A stretch of DNA of 64,000 nucleotides. Source: Sphingomonas oligophenolica. GTDB lineage: Bacteria; Pseudomonadota; Alphaproteobacteria; Sphingomonadales; Sphingomonadaceae. A model generated the notes under the pieces. That model did no database searches, was not told the origin of the DNA, and was given only the letters and a program-made list of their open reading frames with translations. Shown one piece after another: positions 5,862-14,820 of this stretch; the stretch's first letter is position 1, and every line of letters starts with the position of its first letter. The position numbers and the translations under genes were made by a program. Where the stretch lies: positions 1-64,000 of the forward strand of contig NZ_RCZK01000005.1 of assembly GCF_006438955.1 (NCBI RefSeq), read 5' to 3'.

Positions 5862-8483
5862 ATGCACAGCACAAGTATGACCGACCACGACGAGGCTTAT
5901 CTGCTTACATCGTTGCGCGAAGGGCGTGTCGTCATCGTGCTCGGCGCGGGCGCATCCATGTCCAGTCGTAGCGGGAAGGGGGCGGTCCCTAACAGCGCCC
6001 AGCTTGCCGCCATACTAGCTGGGCGAGCGGCTCTACCGTATGCTGAAGAGTCCTTAACGGAAGTACTTTCCGCAGTTCAGCCAATTATCGGCGATCTTGG
6101 AATCAGAAGCGTTTTGGATTCTGAATATAAGGGCGTGGAGCCATCCAGATAACTTCAAGCACTTTTTAGATATAGTTGGAAGCATCTGTACACATGGAAC
6201 ATTGATGATGCTCTCGATAGCGTGAGAGGTCATCGAGCTCAGGCTGCTGTAACTTATAATGGAATGGTTGACCGAGCGGCAGAAACCTCTGGACCTCAGC
6301 GTTTACAGATAGTTTATTTACATGGTCAAGTGTCGCGGCCAGAGCATGGTTTAATTATGACCGAGGTTGAATATGCGAGACAGATAAAAAGCGATCGACA
6401 TTATTGATACCAGGAAGCGGCAAAAGACTATTTAACTTATACACCGGTTTTTATCGGTTCATCGATGAACGAACCAATATTAACAGCAGAACTTGAACGG
6501 GCCAAGAGAGAGGGTGAACTGGCATCGGGGTGTGCTTATTTGGTGACGCCGGACGACCTTAGCCCTATACGGCAAGCTGGACTGAAGGCTCGCGGAATCG
6601 TGCACTTTCAGGGGACACTGGAGATATTTACAAACTGGTTAGCGCGCCAGTTTCCTAGCGGACTTTTACCGAGAGATATTGTTGCAGCATCGAATCATTA
6701 TTCACCGGATGCGCTTGCAACGCTTACGCCAATGGATCTTGAAGCAGCTCAGTCACTTAAACCGATCTATCCATCGGAAAAACTGAACCTCGCTCGCCAA
6801 ATGGACGAGGGGCAAAAGGCGCAGCTTGCGCGGCAGTTTCTGCAGGGATTTCCTCCATCGTGGACTGTGGCAGCGTCAGATATTCCGGTTGAACTCGATG
6901 CGATTGGCGGCCTGAAACGTAATATTGAGGCAGCTCTGGCAATTAGTGCTGAGTTGGTAGTCGCTACTGGACAATCAGGGAGCGGGAAATCAACCGCGGT
7001 AATGATTTGTCTGCTCCGTATAGTCGCAGAAAACGAAAACCTGGCTCTCTATGATCTTAGTCACGAGACTAAGTCTGTCACAAACGCATTCTCTGTCTTA
7101 AGACGAGTAGAGTCAAAACGGGTGATTGTACACGTCGGTGATTTATTCATTTTTGGAGGCTCTCTGCGAACGGATCTCGAGTCATTATTTGGCCAGGATG
7201 TACTAGTGGTAGGTACTGCTCGTAGCGGAGAGTGGAATGAGCATCTTTCGAGGTATCTGGATGATGTTGCAATTGTACACGATTTTCAAAGGTTCGTGAG
7301 GACAGACTTCGACCCGCTTATAAAGCGTTTGGTCCAATACGTTCCGGCTCCTATTTTCAGAAGAATGACCGACGCTCAGCGTAAAGCGAAGTTTGCGAGC
7401 TCTAAAAGCCAGCTGTTGATAGCTCTCCGTGAGGCAACAGACTCGACGAATTTCACGGACACCATTTCTAGCGAATTTGAAAATCTTCCGGACGACGAGA
7501 CAAAGCGTTTGCTTGTGATGGTTGGCATAGCCACTATCGCGCGCGTTGGAATGAGCGAGGCAATGGCGCGGGAGGCTTACGAGCAGAGCGCCTCGCAGCG
7601 ATCGTTTGATCAAGCTCTTTCTGCGCTTGGTGGTATCGTCGCGGACGCGGGCGGTGGCCGACTATTTGCTCGTCACGAACTCTATGTGCGTCACATCCTT
7701 GAATCTCTTACGCCAAGAGATGAGTTCTTCTACTGTATGTCTCGTATTCTCAAGACATTTGTAAAGTATGATACGCCAATCATTAAGTACGTTAATAGAC
7801 AAGATGCTGCTCTGTTTAGATTCCTGCTGAACCATTACTATATATTCGAAAGCACAAAAAGATTCCGTTCTGAAACTCTGGGGATCGGCCATTATGGAGA
7901 AAACGAGATTTCCTTTCAGCTCGATGGCCACTTCTGGCTTCAATATGGGCTATTTATGGGGCGTCTTGGAAAGGATGAAGTCGCAGTTGAATTATTGACG
8001 AAGTCGATACGGGCCTACCCAGATAACATTTTTGCTTCGCACGCGCTCGCCGATATTCAGCTCAAGATGGCTCGAAGTCGCCCTGTCTATGACGCAAAAA
8101 CAAAAGCGTTGATCAGCGATGCAGTTACGAACTTGCTCGCCCAAGATGCGAGGCATGAGACGCGAACAGATCAATATCCCATAGTGACGCTCTGTAATGG
8201 GCATATAGGCGCGCTTCTTGCCCACGGGCAAACAGGCGAGGCCACCGAGCTCGCGCCGAGTTATTACGATAAATTAACGCAGTTGGAGAAGACGGTAGCG
8301 GCTCCTATGGTGACATCAGCTAGACAACGCATGTTGCTGTTTGCTTCCACTGGGGAGTGGAATTTGCCGCTTCGTGATCTCCACGAATATGATGGGCGTG
8401 CTGCAAACCCGTCGCTGCGGAGCAGTGCGCGGAAAGGGCGAGTTGGTCGGGATCACGATCGAGGAAAATCGCGGAAGCGATAG
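5862..8483 (+). pseudogene. SIR2 domain + P-loop NTPase (STAND-like) defence-type gene with two in-frame stops
   Basis: One continuous frame of ~873 codons is interrupted only by TAA at 6150-6152 and TGA at 6405-6407; there is no frameshift. Read through, it gives a SIR2-like NADase domain: VVIVLGAGAS (nucleotide loop), YTWNIDDALDS (the Asn/Asp motif), IVYLHG (catalytic-His motif) and PVFIGSSMNEP. An NTPase follows, with Walker A GQSGSGKST (~codons 370-378) and a hydrophobic-Asp strand VIVHVGD. A helical/TPR-like C-terminus comes last (e.g. LLTKSIRAYPDNIFASHAL). This order matches SIR2-STAND antiviral proteins such as the Avs5 type, which deplete NAD+ on sensing phage (family knowledge). AT-rich codons (AGA, ATA, TTA) set it apart from its neighbours, so it was probably acquired. 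The stops would remove or split the effector, so it is called a pseudogene. Confidence 0.75.
6465..8483 (+). CDS. Remaining open frame: end of SIR2 domain, P-loop NTPase and TPR-like repeats
   Basis: 672 codons stay open after the second stop, from ATG 6465 (MNEPILTAEL). This ATG lies inside the last SIR2 segment and has no clear ribosome site, so it is probably not a native start. The product would keep Walker A (residues ~169-177) and the whole sensor region but no NADase motifs. It could be translated by reinitiation and act as an effector-less fragment, or not be made. The final ~30 residues (arginine/serine-rich) look unlike the rest, so the native C-terminus may also be altered. Listed separately because automatic annotation would call it as a gene. 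Confidence 0.5.
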   Translation: MNEPILTAELERAKREGELASGCAYLVTPDDLSPIRQAGLKARGIVHFQGTLEIFTNWLARQFPSGLLPRDIVAASNHYSPDALATLTPMDLEAAQSLKPIYPSEKLNLARQMDEGQKAQLARQFLQGFPPSWTVAASDIPVELDAIGGLKRNIEAALAISAELVVATGQSGSGKSTAVMICLLRIVAENENLALYDLSHETKSVTNAFSVLRRVESKRVIVHVGDLFIFGGSLRTDLESLFGQDVLVVGTARSGEWNEHLSRYLDDVAIVHDFQRFVRTDFDPLIKRLVQYVPAPIFRRMTDAQRKAKFASSKSQLLIALREATDSTNFTDTISSEFENLPDDETKRLLVMVGIATIARVGMSEAMAREAYEQSASQRSFDQALSALGGIVADAGGGRLFARHELYVRHILESLTPRDEFFYCMSRILKTFVKYDTPIIKYVNRQDAALFRFLLNHYYIFESTKRFRSETLGIGHYGENEISFQLDGHFWLQYGLFMGRLGKDEVAVELLTKSIRAYPDNIFASHALADIQLKMARSRPVYDAKTKALISDAVTNLLAQDARHETRTDQYPIVTLCNGHIGALLAHGQTGEATELAPSYYDKLTQLEKTVAAPMVTSARQRMLLFASTGEWNLPLRDLHEYDGRAANPSLRSSARKGRVGRDHDRGKSRKR

Positions 8484-8562
8484 ATCAACTACGCTCGATT
8501 ACTATAATAGGTCAGGCGGCAAACGGAAAGCATCCGACGTTCGACAGCGGTACGAATTTGAA

Positions 8563-9834
8563 CTACTCCCCCCGCACCACCACGCCCCCCTTCATCACGA
8601 ACCGCACCGCTGTCGTCGCTGCGACGTCGCGGGTCGGGTCGCCTGCGAGGCCGACGAGGTCGGCGAGGAGGCCGGGCTTGATTGTGCCGCGGTCGGTGAG
8701 GTGGAAGGCGTGGGCGTTGCCGGAGGTCGCGGCGATCATCGCCTGGGGGGCGGGCATCCCGGCGGCGACCATCAGCGCGATCTCGCGCGCGTTCTCGCCG
8801 TGGGGGAAGACGCCGACGTCGCCGCCGACGCACAGCTGTACGTGCGCGGCGAGCGCGGCGGCGAAGGCGGTTCGGCTGGTGGCGACGCCGGTGGGGGCGG
8901 GATCGGCGCCGCTCCACCCGGCGTAGCGCGCGGTCGCGTCGGCGGCGGCGAGGGTGGGGCAGAGCGTGGTGCCGTGGTCGTGCATCGCGCGGAAGATTTC
9001 GGGGGTGCCGCCATAGCCGTGTTCGATCGTGTCGGCGCCCGCGTCGATCGCGCGGCGCATCCCCTCGGGCGTCGAGGTGTGGACCGCGACGGTTCGGCCC
9101 GCATCGTGCGCGGCGGCGACCGCGGCGGTCATCTCGGCCTGGCTGAAGGTGGCGCGGCTCGGCTCGCCGGGTCCCCAGCGATAATCGCCGTAGAGCTTCA
9201 CGACATCGGCCCCCGCGGCGATCTGGCCACGGACCGCGGCGACGATGCCCTCGACGCCGCTGGCTTCCTCCGCGCCCTGCGGCACGATCACGCCGGGCTC
9301 GAAGCCCTTGGGGCCATAGGCGCCCCTGGCGACGATCGCGCGGGTCGCGGCGAGAATGCGCGGTCCGGGGACGATGCCCTGTCTGATCGCCTCGCGCAGG
9401 CCGACATCGGCATAGCCCGCGCCCTCGGTGCCGAGATCGCGGGTGGTGGTGAAGCCCGCCATGAGCGTGCGGTTGGCGGCGACGACCGCGCGCGCGGTGC
9501 GGAGCGCGAGGGGTTCGTGGAGGACCTGATCGTCCCACTTCGCTTCGTTGTACGGGTGGAGGAAGAGGTGGCTGTGGCCCTCGATCATGCCGGGGATCAG
9601 CGTCTCGCCGGGGAGGTCGATGGTGCGGGTGCCGGGCGGGGTGGCGAGCGACGGGCCGACCGCGGCGATGGTGTCGCCGGTGACGAGCACCTGCCAGCCG
9701 GGGTGGGGAAGGGGGTCCTCGCCGTCGAAGACCTGCGCGGGGCGGAGGAGGATCGATGGGGGTTCTGCCGCGAGTGCTGGGGCTAGGGTTGGTGCGGCGA
9801 TAAGCACGAACAGAGCGGTGATGAGTGATCGCAT
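8563..9834 (-). CDS. Secreted metal-dependent amidohydrolase
   Basis: 423 residues. The ATG at 9834 is preceded by GGGGAAACAAC; the longer open frame upstream runs back through the divergent acylase gene and is a shadow. Residues ~1-24 are a signal peptide (...APALAAEP). Metal and active-site motifs of the imidazolonepropionase-like amidohydrolases are present in order: PGMIEGHSHLF (HxH), ADVVKLYGD (the Lys that may be carboxylated), RTVAVHTST, TIEHGYGG and GGDVGVFPHG (Asp). Members cleave dipeptides, N-acyl amino acids or lactam-like substrates; the actual substrate is unknown. It is divergent from the acylase at 9871, with only 36 bp between starts, so the two may share a control region. 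Confidence 0.93.
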   Translation of the reverse strand: MRSLITALFVLIAAPTLAPALAAEPPSILLRPAQVFDGEDPLPHPGWQVLVTGDTIAAVGPSLATPPGTRTIDLPGETLIPGMIEGHSHLFLHPYNEAKWDDQVLHEPLALRTARAVVAANRTLMAGFTTTRDLGTEGAGYADVGLREAIRQGIVPGPRILAATRAIVARGAYGPKGFEPGVIVPQGAEEASGVEGIVAAVRGQIAAGADVVKLYGDYRWGPGEPSRATFSQAEMTAAVAAAHDAGRTVAVHTSTPEGMRRAIDAGADTIEHGYGGTPEIFRAMHDHGTTLCPTLAAADATARYAGWSGADPAPTGVATSRTAFAAALAAHVQLCVGGDVGVFPHGENAREIALMVAAGMPAPQAMIAATSGNAHAFHLTDRGTIKPGLLADLVGLAGDPTRDVAATTAVRFVMKGGVVVRGE

Positions 9835-9870
9835 GTTGTTTCCCCGGCGTGGCCCCGATAGCCTTTGCCT

Positions 9871-12081
9871 ATGGATAGACCCGCACGCGCGCTCCGCAAC
9901 CCGCTCCCTGTTTCGTTTGTCGCCGTGATGCTGCTGGCGGCTGCCCCGGCTCAGGCGCAATCGCCCGACCTGGCGCGGTGGCGGGCGGAGGCGGCGCGGG
10001 TGACGATCACGCGCGACGACTGGGGGATCGCGCATGTCCATGGGAAGAGCGACGCCGATGCGGTGTTCGGCGCGATCTATGCGCAGGCGGAGGATGATTT
10101 CGCGCGGGTCGAGGCGAATTACCTGACCGCGCTGGGGCGGACCGCGGAGGCGCCAATTGAAATGGGGGGCGGAGAAGGCGCGATCTGGGCCGATCTGCGC
10201 CAGCGGCTCTATGTCGATCCGGTTGCGCTGCAGGCGGAATATCATCGCAGTCCGGCGTGGCTGCGCGGGCTGATGGATGCGTGGGCGGATGGGTTGAATT
10301 TCTATCTGGCGACGCATCCGGGGGTGCATCCGCAGGTGCTGACCCGGTTCGAGCCGTGGATGGCGCTGTCGTTCACCGAGGGGAGCATCGGCGGGGATAT
10401 CGAGCGGATCTCGCTCAGCGAACTCGCGAGCTTCTATGGGGGCACGCCGGTGGCGATGACCGACGAGGAGCTGGGGCGGCGGCCGCAGGAGCCCAAGGGA
10501 TCGAACGGGATCGCGATCGCGCCGAAAAACACCGTCGACGGCCACGCGCTGCTGCTGATCAACCCGCACACGAGCTTTTATTTCCGCAGCGAATTGCAGA
10601 TGACGAGCGATGCGGGGCTGAACGCGTACGGCGCGTCGACCTGGGGGCAGTTCTTCATCTACCAGGGGTTCAACGCGCACGCGGGGTGGATGCATACCTC
10701 ATCGGGGGTCGATAACGTCGATGAGTTCGCCGAGACGGTGGCGGCGGGGCGGTATCGGTATGGTAAGGCGCTGCGACCGCTGACGACGCGCGCGATCACG
10801 CTGCGGTTTCGGCGGGCGGACGGGACGATGGGGAGCCGCACCGTCACCACCTATGCGACGCATCACGGCCCGATCGTGGCGAAGCGCGGGACCACGTGGA
10901 TCGCGGAGGCGCTGATGTGGCGGCCGATCCCGGCGCTCGAGCAGAGCTGGCTGAGGACGCGGGCGACCGATCTGGCGAGCTATGTGACGGTGGCGCAGCG
11001 GCAGGCGAATTCGTCGAACGACACGATCTTTGCCGACGCCAAGGGCGAGATCGCGTATCTCCACCCGCAATTCGTGCCGATCCGCAGCGAGCGGTTCGAT
11101 TATACGCGGGCGGTGGATGGCGCGGACCCGGCGACCGACTGGCGCGGGCTCACCCCACTCGCCAAGCTGCCGCAGGCGGTCGATCCGGGGACGGGCTATG
11201 TCGCCAACAGCAACAATGCGCCGTGGACCGCGGCGGGGGCGGACAGCCCCAAGGCGGCGGATTTCCCGGCGTATATGGATACCGCGGGGCAGAACGCGCG
11301 CGGGGTCCATGCGGCATTGCTGCTTGAGAACCGGCATGACTTCACGCCTGAGCGGCTGATGACCGCGGCGTTCGACAGTTATCTGCCCGCGTTCGCGACG
11401 CTGATCCCGCAACTCGTCGCGGCGTATGATGCGCTGCCCAAGGGGGCCGCGCGGCGTGCGCAGTTGGCCGAACCGATCGCGCTGCTGCGCGGGTGGGATT
11501 ATCGGTGGGGTGCCGCCTCGGAGCCGACGTCGCTGGCGGTGTTCTGGGGCGATACGCTGTGGCGCGATGTCGGCGAGTTCGCGCGCGCGGAGCGCGTCAA
11601 CGTGCCCGATTATATCGCGACGCGGGTGACGCACGAGGTGAAGCTCGCGGCGCTGCAGGCGGCGGTCGACCGGTTGACGCGCGATTTCGGGAATTGGCGC
11701 GTCGCGTGGGGAACGATCAACCGGTTCCAGCGACTGGACGATGCGATCGACCCGCATTTCGACGACGCCCGCCCGAGCACACCCGTCCCCTTCACCTCGG
11801 CGCAATGGGGCAGCCTCGCCTCGTTCGGCGCGCGGGCGTACGACAACACCAAGCGCTATTACGGAACGAGCGGGAACAGCTTCGTCGCGGTTGTCGAGTT
11901 CGGGCCGAAGGTGCGGGCTTGGGCAGTGACCGCGGGTGGTGAAAGCGGCGATCCGGCGTCGCCGCATTTTCGCGACGAGATCGATCGGTATGCGGGCGGT
12001 AAACTCAGGCCGGTGTATTTCTATCCCGAGGATCTGACGGGGCATGTCGAGCGGCGCTATCGGCCGGGGGAGCGGAAGTAG
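9871..12081 (+). CDS. Penicillin acylase family protein (Ntn hydrolase)
   Basis: 736 residues with a signal peptide (residues ~1-30, ...APAQAQS). It is a periplasmic N-terminal-nucleophile amidase. The precursor would self-cleave before the Ser of GSNGIAIAPKNT (about residue 209), giving alpha and beta chains with this Ser as nucleophile. Other family signs are DDWGIAHVHG, GAIYAQAEDDF, INPHTSF, YATHHGPI and YVANSNNAPW. Family substrates are beta-lactam side chains, acyl-homoserine lactones and aculeacin-like amides; here it is undetermined, and quorum-quenching is only a possibility. The ATG at 9871 is preferred over the in-frame TTG at 9865. Confidence 0.93.
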   Translation: MDRPARALRNPLPVSFVAVMLLAAAPAQAQSPDLARWRAEAARVTITRDDWGIAHVHGKSDADAVFGAIYAQAEDDFARVEANYLTALGRTAEAPIEMGGGEGAIWADLRQRLYVDPVALQAEYHRSPAWLRGLMDAWADGLNFYLATHPGVHPQVLTRFEPWMALSFTEGSIGGDIERISLSELASFYGGTPVAMTDEELGRRPQEPKGSNGIAIAPKNTVDGHALLLINPHTSFYFRSELQMTSDAGLNAYGASTWGQFFIYQGFNAHAGWMHTSSGVDNVDEFAETVAAGRYRYGKALRPLTTRAITLRFRRADGTMGSRTVTTYATHHGPIVAKRGTTWIAEALMWRPIPALEQSWLRTRATDLASYVTVAQRQANSSNDTIFADAKGEIAYLHPQFVPIRSERFDYTRAVDGADPATDWRGLTPLAKLPQAVDPGTGYVANSNNAPWTAAGADSPKAADFPAYMDTAGQNARGVHAALLLENRHDFTPERLMTAAFDSYLPAFATLIPQLVAAYDALPKGAARRAQLAEPIALLRGWDYRWGAASEPTSLAVFWGDTLWRDVGEFARAERVNVPDYIATRVTHEVKLAALQAAVDRLTRDFGNWRVAWGTINRFQRLDDAIDPHFDDARPSTPVPFTSAQWGSLASFGARAYDNTKRYYGTSGNSFVAVVEFGPKVRAWAVTAGGESGDPASPHFRDEIDRYAGGKLRPVYFYPEDLTGHVERRYRPGERK

Positions 12082-12367
12082 GGCGTAGCGGCGGCTATCG
12101 CCCAATTTCAGTCGTCGCGAGATTTCTCCCGCTAGCCAAAAGGTGCGATTTTCGGCCCGCGATTTTGACGCTCTGAAACACGGATGAATCCGCTGCCCGC
12201 AACTTCGCGACCGGCCAACTCTTGCATAGAGCCGAACGATCAGGCTTGACCCATGCGAAAGACATCGATCCTTGGCCGAACTCGATTGAGTGGAAAATCA
12301 CATCCCTGTTCGCTGTCGAGCTCAAGCAGCTTCGCGCCGGCTTGCCCATTTTGACTTCGCCGCCGCG

Positions 12368-12754
12368 TTACGCCGCCACCGGCAACGGCTCGTCCGGTAG
12401 CAACCGTTCTAATACTGCGATCAGCGCCTCACGCGTATAGGGCTTTCTGAGCGCCGGGCGGTCCTCGAGATCGGGACGATCGCCGTGGTCGCGATAACCA
12501 GTCGAGAAAACAAACGGAATGCCGCGCTGTGCCAGCGCATCGGCGATCGGATAGCTTTTCTCCCCGCCCAAGTTGACGTCGAGGAACGCGGCGTCGAAGT
12601 CGTGGCTGCCAAGCAAGGCCAGCGCTTCTGCGACGCTGGCTGCGGCGTGGATCTGGGAGCAGCCAAGATCCTCGAACGCCATCTCGATATTCATCAGGAC
12701 AAGCATCTCGTCCTCGACGACGAGCATTTGGCGGCCAGCGAGGAGGCCGGTCAT
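12368..12754 (-). CDS. Single-domain response regulator (receiver only, FATGUY-like)
   Basis: 128 residues, a CheY-like receiver with no output domain. Seen: the acidic pair in LVVEDEM, the phospho-acceptor Asp in AAFLDVNLGG (about residue 59), Thr in FVFSTGY, and Lys-Pro in LRKPYT. PFVFSTGY is a variant of the PFxFATG(G/Y) motif that marks the alphaproteobacterial FATGUY receivers, usually paired with HWE kinases and often feeding the general stress response (family knowledge). Its ATG overlaps the kinase stop codon (ATGA), so the two are surely co-translated. It would accept phosphate from the kinase at 12751-13800. Confidence 0.93.
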   Translation of the reverse strand: MTGLLAGRQMLVVEDEMLVLMNIEMAFEDLGCSQIHAAASVAEALALLGSHDFDAAFLDVNLGGEKSYPIADALAQRGIPFVFSTGYRDHGDRPDLEDRPALRKPYTREALIAVLERLLPDEPLPVAA

Positions 12755-13800
12755 TGCTTCACCGGGTTGGAAGTGGGGATGTCGATCGTGCAGGCCACCC
12801 CGTGGCTATGATAGTCGAGCGTGACCTTGCCGCCCAGCTCGTGCGCCAGACCGCGCTCGATGACCCATGAGCCGAAGCCTTTTCGCGACGGCGGCGTCAC
12901 TGCCGGGCCATCGCGCTCCTGCCACCGCAGCACCAGGCGATCGCCCGCTGTGTCCGGCACCACCGTCCAGTCGATCGCGATCGTTCCAGCGTCGTTCGAG
13001 AAGGCCCCATACTTGACCGCGTTGGTCGCGAGTTCGTGGATCGCGATCGCCAGCGAGAGCGTGGTCTTGGGTGATAATCGCACATTCTCGCCGACGACCG
13101 TGAAACGCTCGGGGCGGCCCGCGATCACCTCGAACGGATGTAGGGCGGTGTCGACCAGATCGTGCAAGCCCGATCCGTCCCAATTGCCGATCGTGAGCAG
13201 GTCATGTGACCGCGACAGAGCGAGAATGCGCGACTCGATTGCCTCACGGACCGCGGCGGGCTCGGCTGGCCTGCGGAGCGCTTGGGTCACGATCGACTGC
13301 ACCGTCGATAGCGTGTTCTTCACCCGGTGATTGAGTTCGTCGATCAGCATCTTGCACCGCGCGTTCTCCCGCCGATGATCGGTTAGGTCGACGAGTGAGA
13401 CGAACTGCTGCACGATCGCGCCGGTATCATCGCACACCGGGCTGACGAACATCGATGCCCAGAACTCGCTGCCGTCATTGCGCTTGTAATGAATCTCGGG
13501 ATCGGTCTCGCACTCACCTCGGAACGCCGCTTCGACAATCGGCATCGTTTCCGCATCGACACCAACCGCCAGGAGCGATTGGAAGCTTTTGGCTAACACC
13601 TCATCGCGCGCGTAGCCCGTCAGCGCCAAAAAGGCGTCGTTCGCGAAGATGACAGGGTGACCGGGCTCCTCGCCTGTGAACACCATTGGCATGCGGGTCT
13701 TTTCGGCGGCCACTACGAACGGGCCAAGATCCCGGCGAAACGCGTCGACCGAGGCTTCGTCCTGTTGCTGAACGTCTGATTTTGCCGTTACGTCCGCCAT
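12751..13800 (-). CDS. PAS/LOV-like sensor histidine kinase, HWE family
   Basis: 349 residues, no membrane segment, so cytosolic. Residues ~35-140 are a PAS domain closely resembling LOV sensors (HPVIFANDAFLALTGY ... NDGSEFWASMFVSPV). The helix that carries the photoactive Cys in GRNCRFLQ reads AKSFQSLL here, so no flavin-cysteinyl adduct can form. The kinase core has ELNHRVKNTLS (phospho-His), IHELATNAVKYGA (N box) and RWQERDGPAV (the W-x-E of HWE kinases), and ends GFGSWVIERGL. It forms an operon with the receiver downstream. The input signal is unknown. Confidence 0.93.
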   Translation of the reverse strand: MADVTAKSDVQQQDEASVDAFRRDLGPFVVAAEKTRMPMVFTGEEPGHPVIFANDAFLALTGYARDEVLAKSFQSLLAVGVDAETMPIVEAAFRGECETDPEIHYKRNDGSEFWASMFVSPVCDDTGAIVQQFVSLVDLTDHRRENARCKMLIDELNHRVKNTLSTVQSIVTQALRRPAEPAAVREAIESRILALSRSHDLLTIGNWDGSGLHDLVDTALHPFEVIAGRPERFTVVGENVRLSPKTTLSLAIAIHELATNAVKYGAFSNDAGTIAIDWTVVPDTAGDRLVLRWQERDGPAVTPPSRKGFGSWVIERGLAHELGGKVTLDYHSHGVACTIDIPTSNPVKQ

Positions 13801-14055
13801 TCGAATATCCCTAGTTGGGGTCGGCTTACTCCTTAAAAATCAGTCCACCTAAGTTTACTTGGCACCTCAGCGGTGGGCCGCCGTGCGAAGGCCCTCTGAG
13901 GCAATCGTGCGCAGCATGAACGAGCGCCGGCGTTCACCCTTGGTTGAGGGTACCGTCAGTGGCAGATTGTAAGCGGCCACTCGCAGTATCCCCGCGAATG
14001 GCAGCTCCCCCCAATTCCAGACATTTCTATCCCACTGGCCCGTAACCCAGCAGCG

Positions 14056-14739
14056 TCACCCCGTGATCCACGGCCTCTCGCGAAACCATTTGGTGATGAT
14101 GTATTTGGTGCCTTCGACCACCGCCATGCCTTCGTGGAGCGTCAACAGGTTGGGGCTGCCGTCGGGGTTCATGTTGTTCCACGTCAGGAGCAGGCCCTTG
14201 CGCGGCATGACCTTGATCCCCGCTTGCGGGAACCACGTGGCGCCGCCTTCGGTCACGTCGTTGAGGTAGATCATCGCGGTCCAGGTGCGCTGGCCGCCCG
14301 ATTTCTCCATCGCCTTCCAATAGCTTTCGCTGTCGTGGAAATAATCGTGATGCGCGCGGAATTGCTGGCCGGGGGCGTAGCGCTGGCCCTGCATCGTCTC
14401 GCCGTGATCGGGGGGAATGCCGAGCGCGGCGGCGATCGATTCGTCGATCGGGCGAACCTGGGGGTCGTGGCGCGCCATGTCGCAGCTTTCGCTGGTGCGG
14501 AAGCCCGCACCCGCCTTTTCGGACAGCAAGGTCGAGGGGCGGCGGTGGGTGTCGATCATCGCGACCAGCGCGTCGCACTGCGCGGTGTCGAGGAAATCGA
14601 GGCAGTGATAGATCTGCGCGGTGGGCATGTCGGCCTTCACCATCCGCGGATCGCTGTCGAGCCGTTGGGCGACCTCCGCGCCGAAGCGCTGACGGGTGGG
14701 GTCGGCCCCGGTGGCCTTCGACTTCCTGCGACCGAACAT
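14056..14739 (-). CDS. Prolyl 4-hydroxylase-type 2-oxoglutarate/Fe(II) oxygenase
   Basis: 227 residues from the ATG at 14739 (MFGRRKSKATG); the longer frame begins with an unlikely TTG. The P4Hc domain fills the C-terminal two thirds: FRTSESC, then RAHHDYFHDS (iron-binding HxD), WTAMIYLNDVTEGGATWFP, TLHEGMAV (distal His) and GTKYIITKW (Lys for the 2-oxoglutarate carboxylate). Bacterial members hydroxylate prolyl or other residues; the target is unknown. It stands alone, convergent with nothing, between the kinase operon and the RcnB-like gene. Confidence 0.92.
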   Translation of the reverse strand: MFGRRKSKATGADPTRQRFGAEVAQRLDSDPRMVKADMPTAQIYHCLDFLDTAQCDALVAMIDTHRRPSTLLSEKAGAGFRTSESCDMARHDPQVRPIDESIAAALGIPPDHGETMQGQRYAPGQQFRAHHDYFHDSESYWKAMEKSGGQRTWTAMIYLNDVTEGGATWFPQAGIKVMPRKGLLLTWNNMNPDGSPNLLTLHEGMAVVEGTKYIITKWFRERPWITG

Positions 14740-14820
14740 GGCATTCGGATTGGCGTCGCGACGCGCGGAAGGCAAGCGGCAATCGGGCGGCGGAACCCCG
14801 CCGCCCGACCGGACGAACGC

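Noticed and set aside
8341..9786. 481-codon plus-strand frame over the amidohydrolase
   Set aside because: It starts inside the SIR2-STAND tail and runs antisense to the amidohydrolase; low-complexity Gly/Asp/Arg translation.
9871..12081. Naming the acylase as an acyl-homoserine lactone acylase
   Set aside because: The Ntn-hydrolase motifs fit the whole family; substrate cannot be set from sequence by eye and no quorum-sensing genes adjoin.
12095..12349. 84-codon minus-strand frame between the acylase and response regulator genes
   Set aside because: No family resemblance, no ribosome site and no neighbour coupling; the 286-bp gap otherwise shows nothing convincing.
12751..13800. Calling the kinase a blue-light receptor
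   Set aside because: The cysteine required for LOV photochemistry is absent (Phe in its place).
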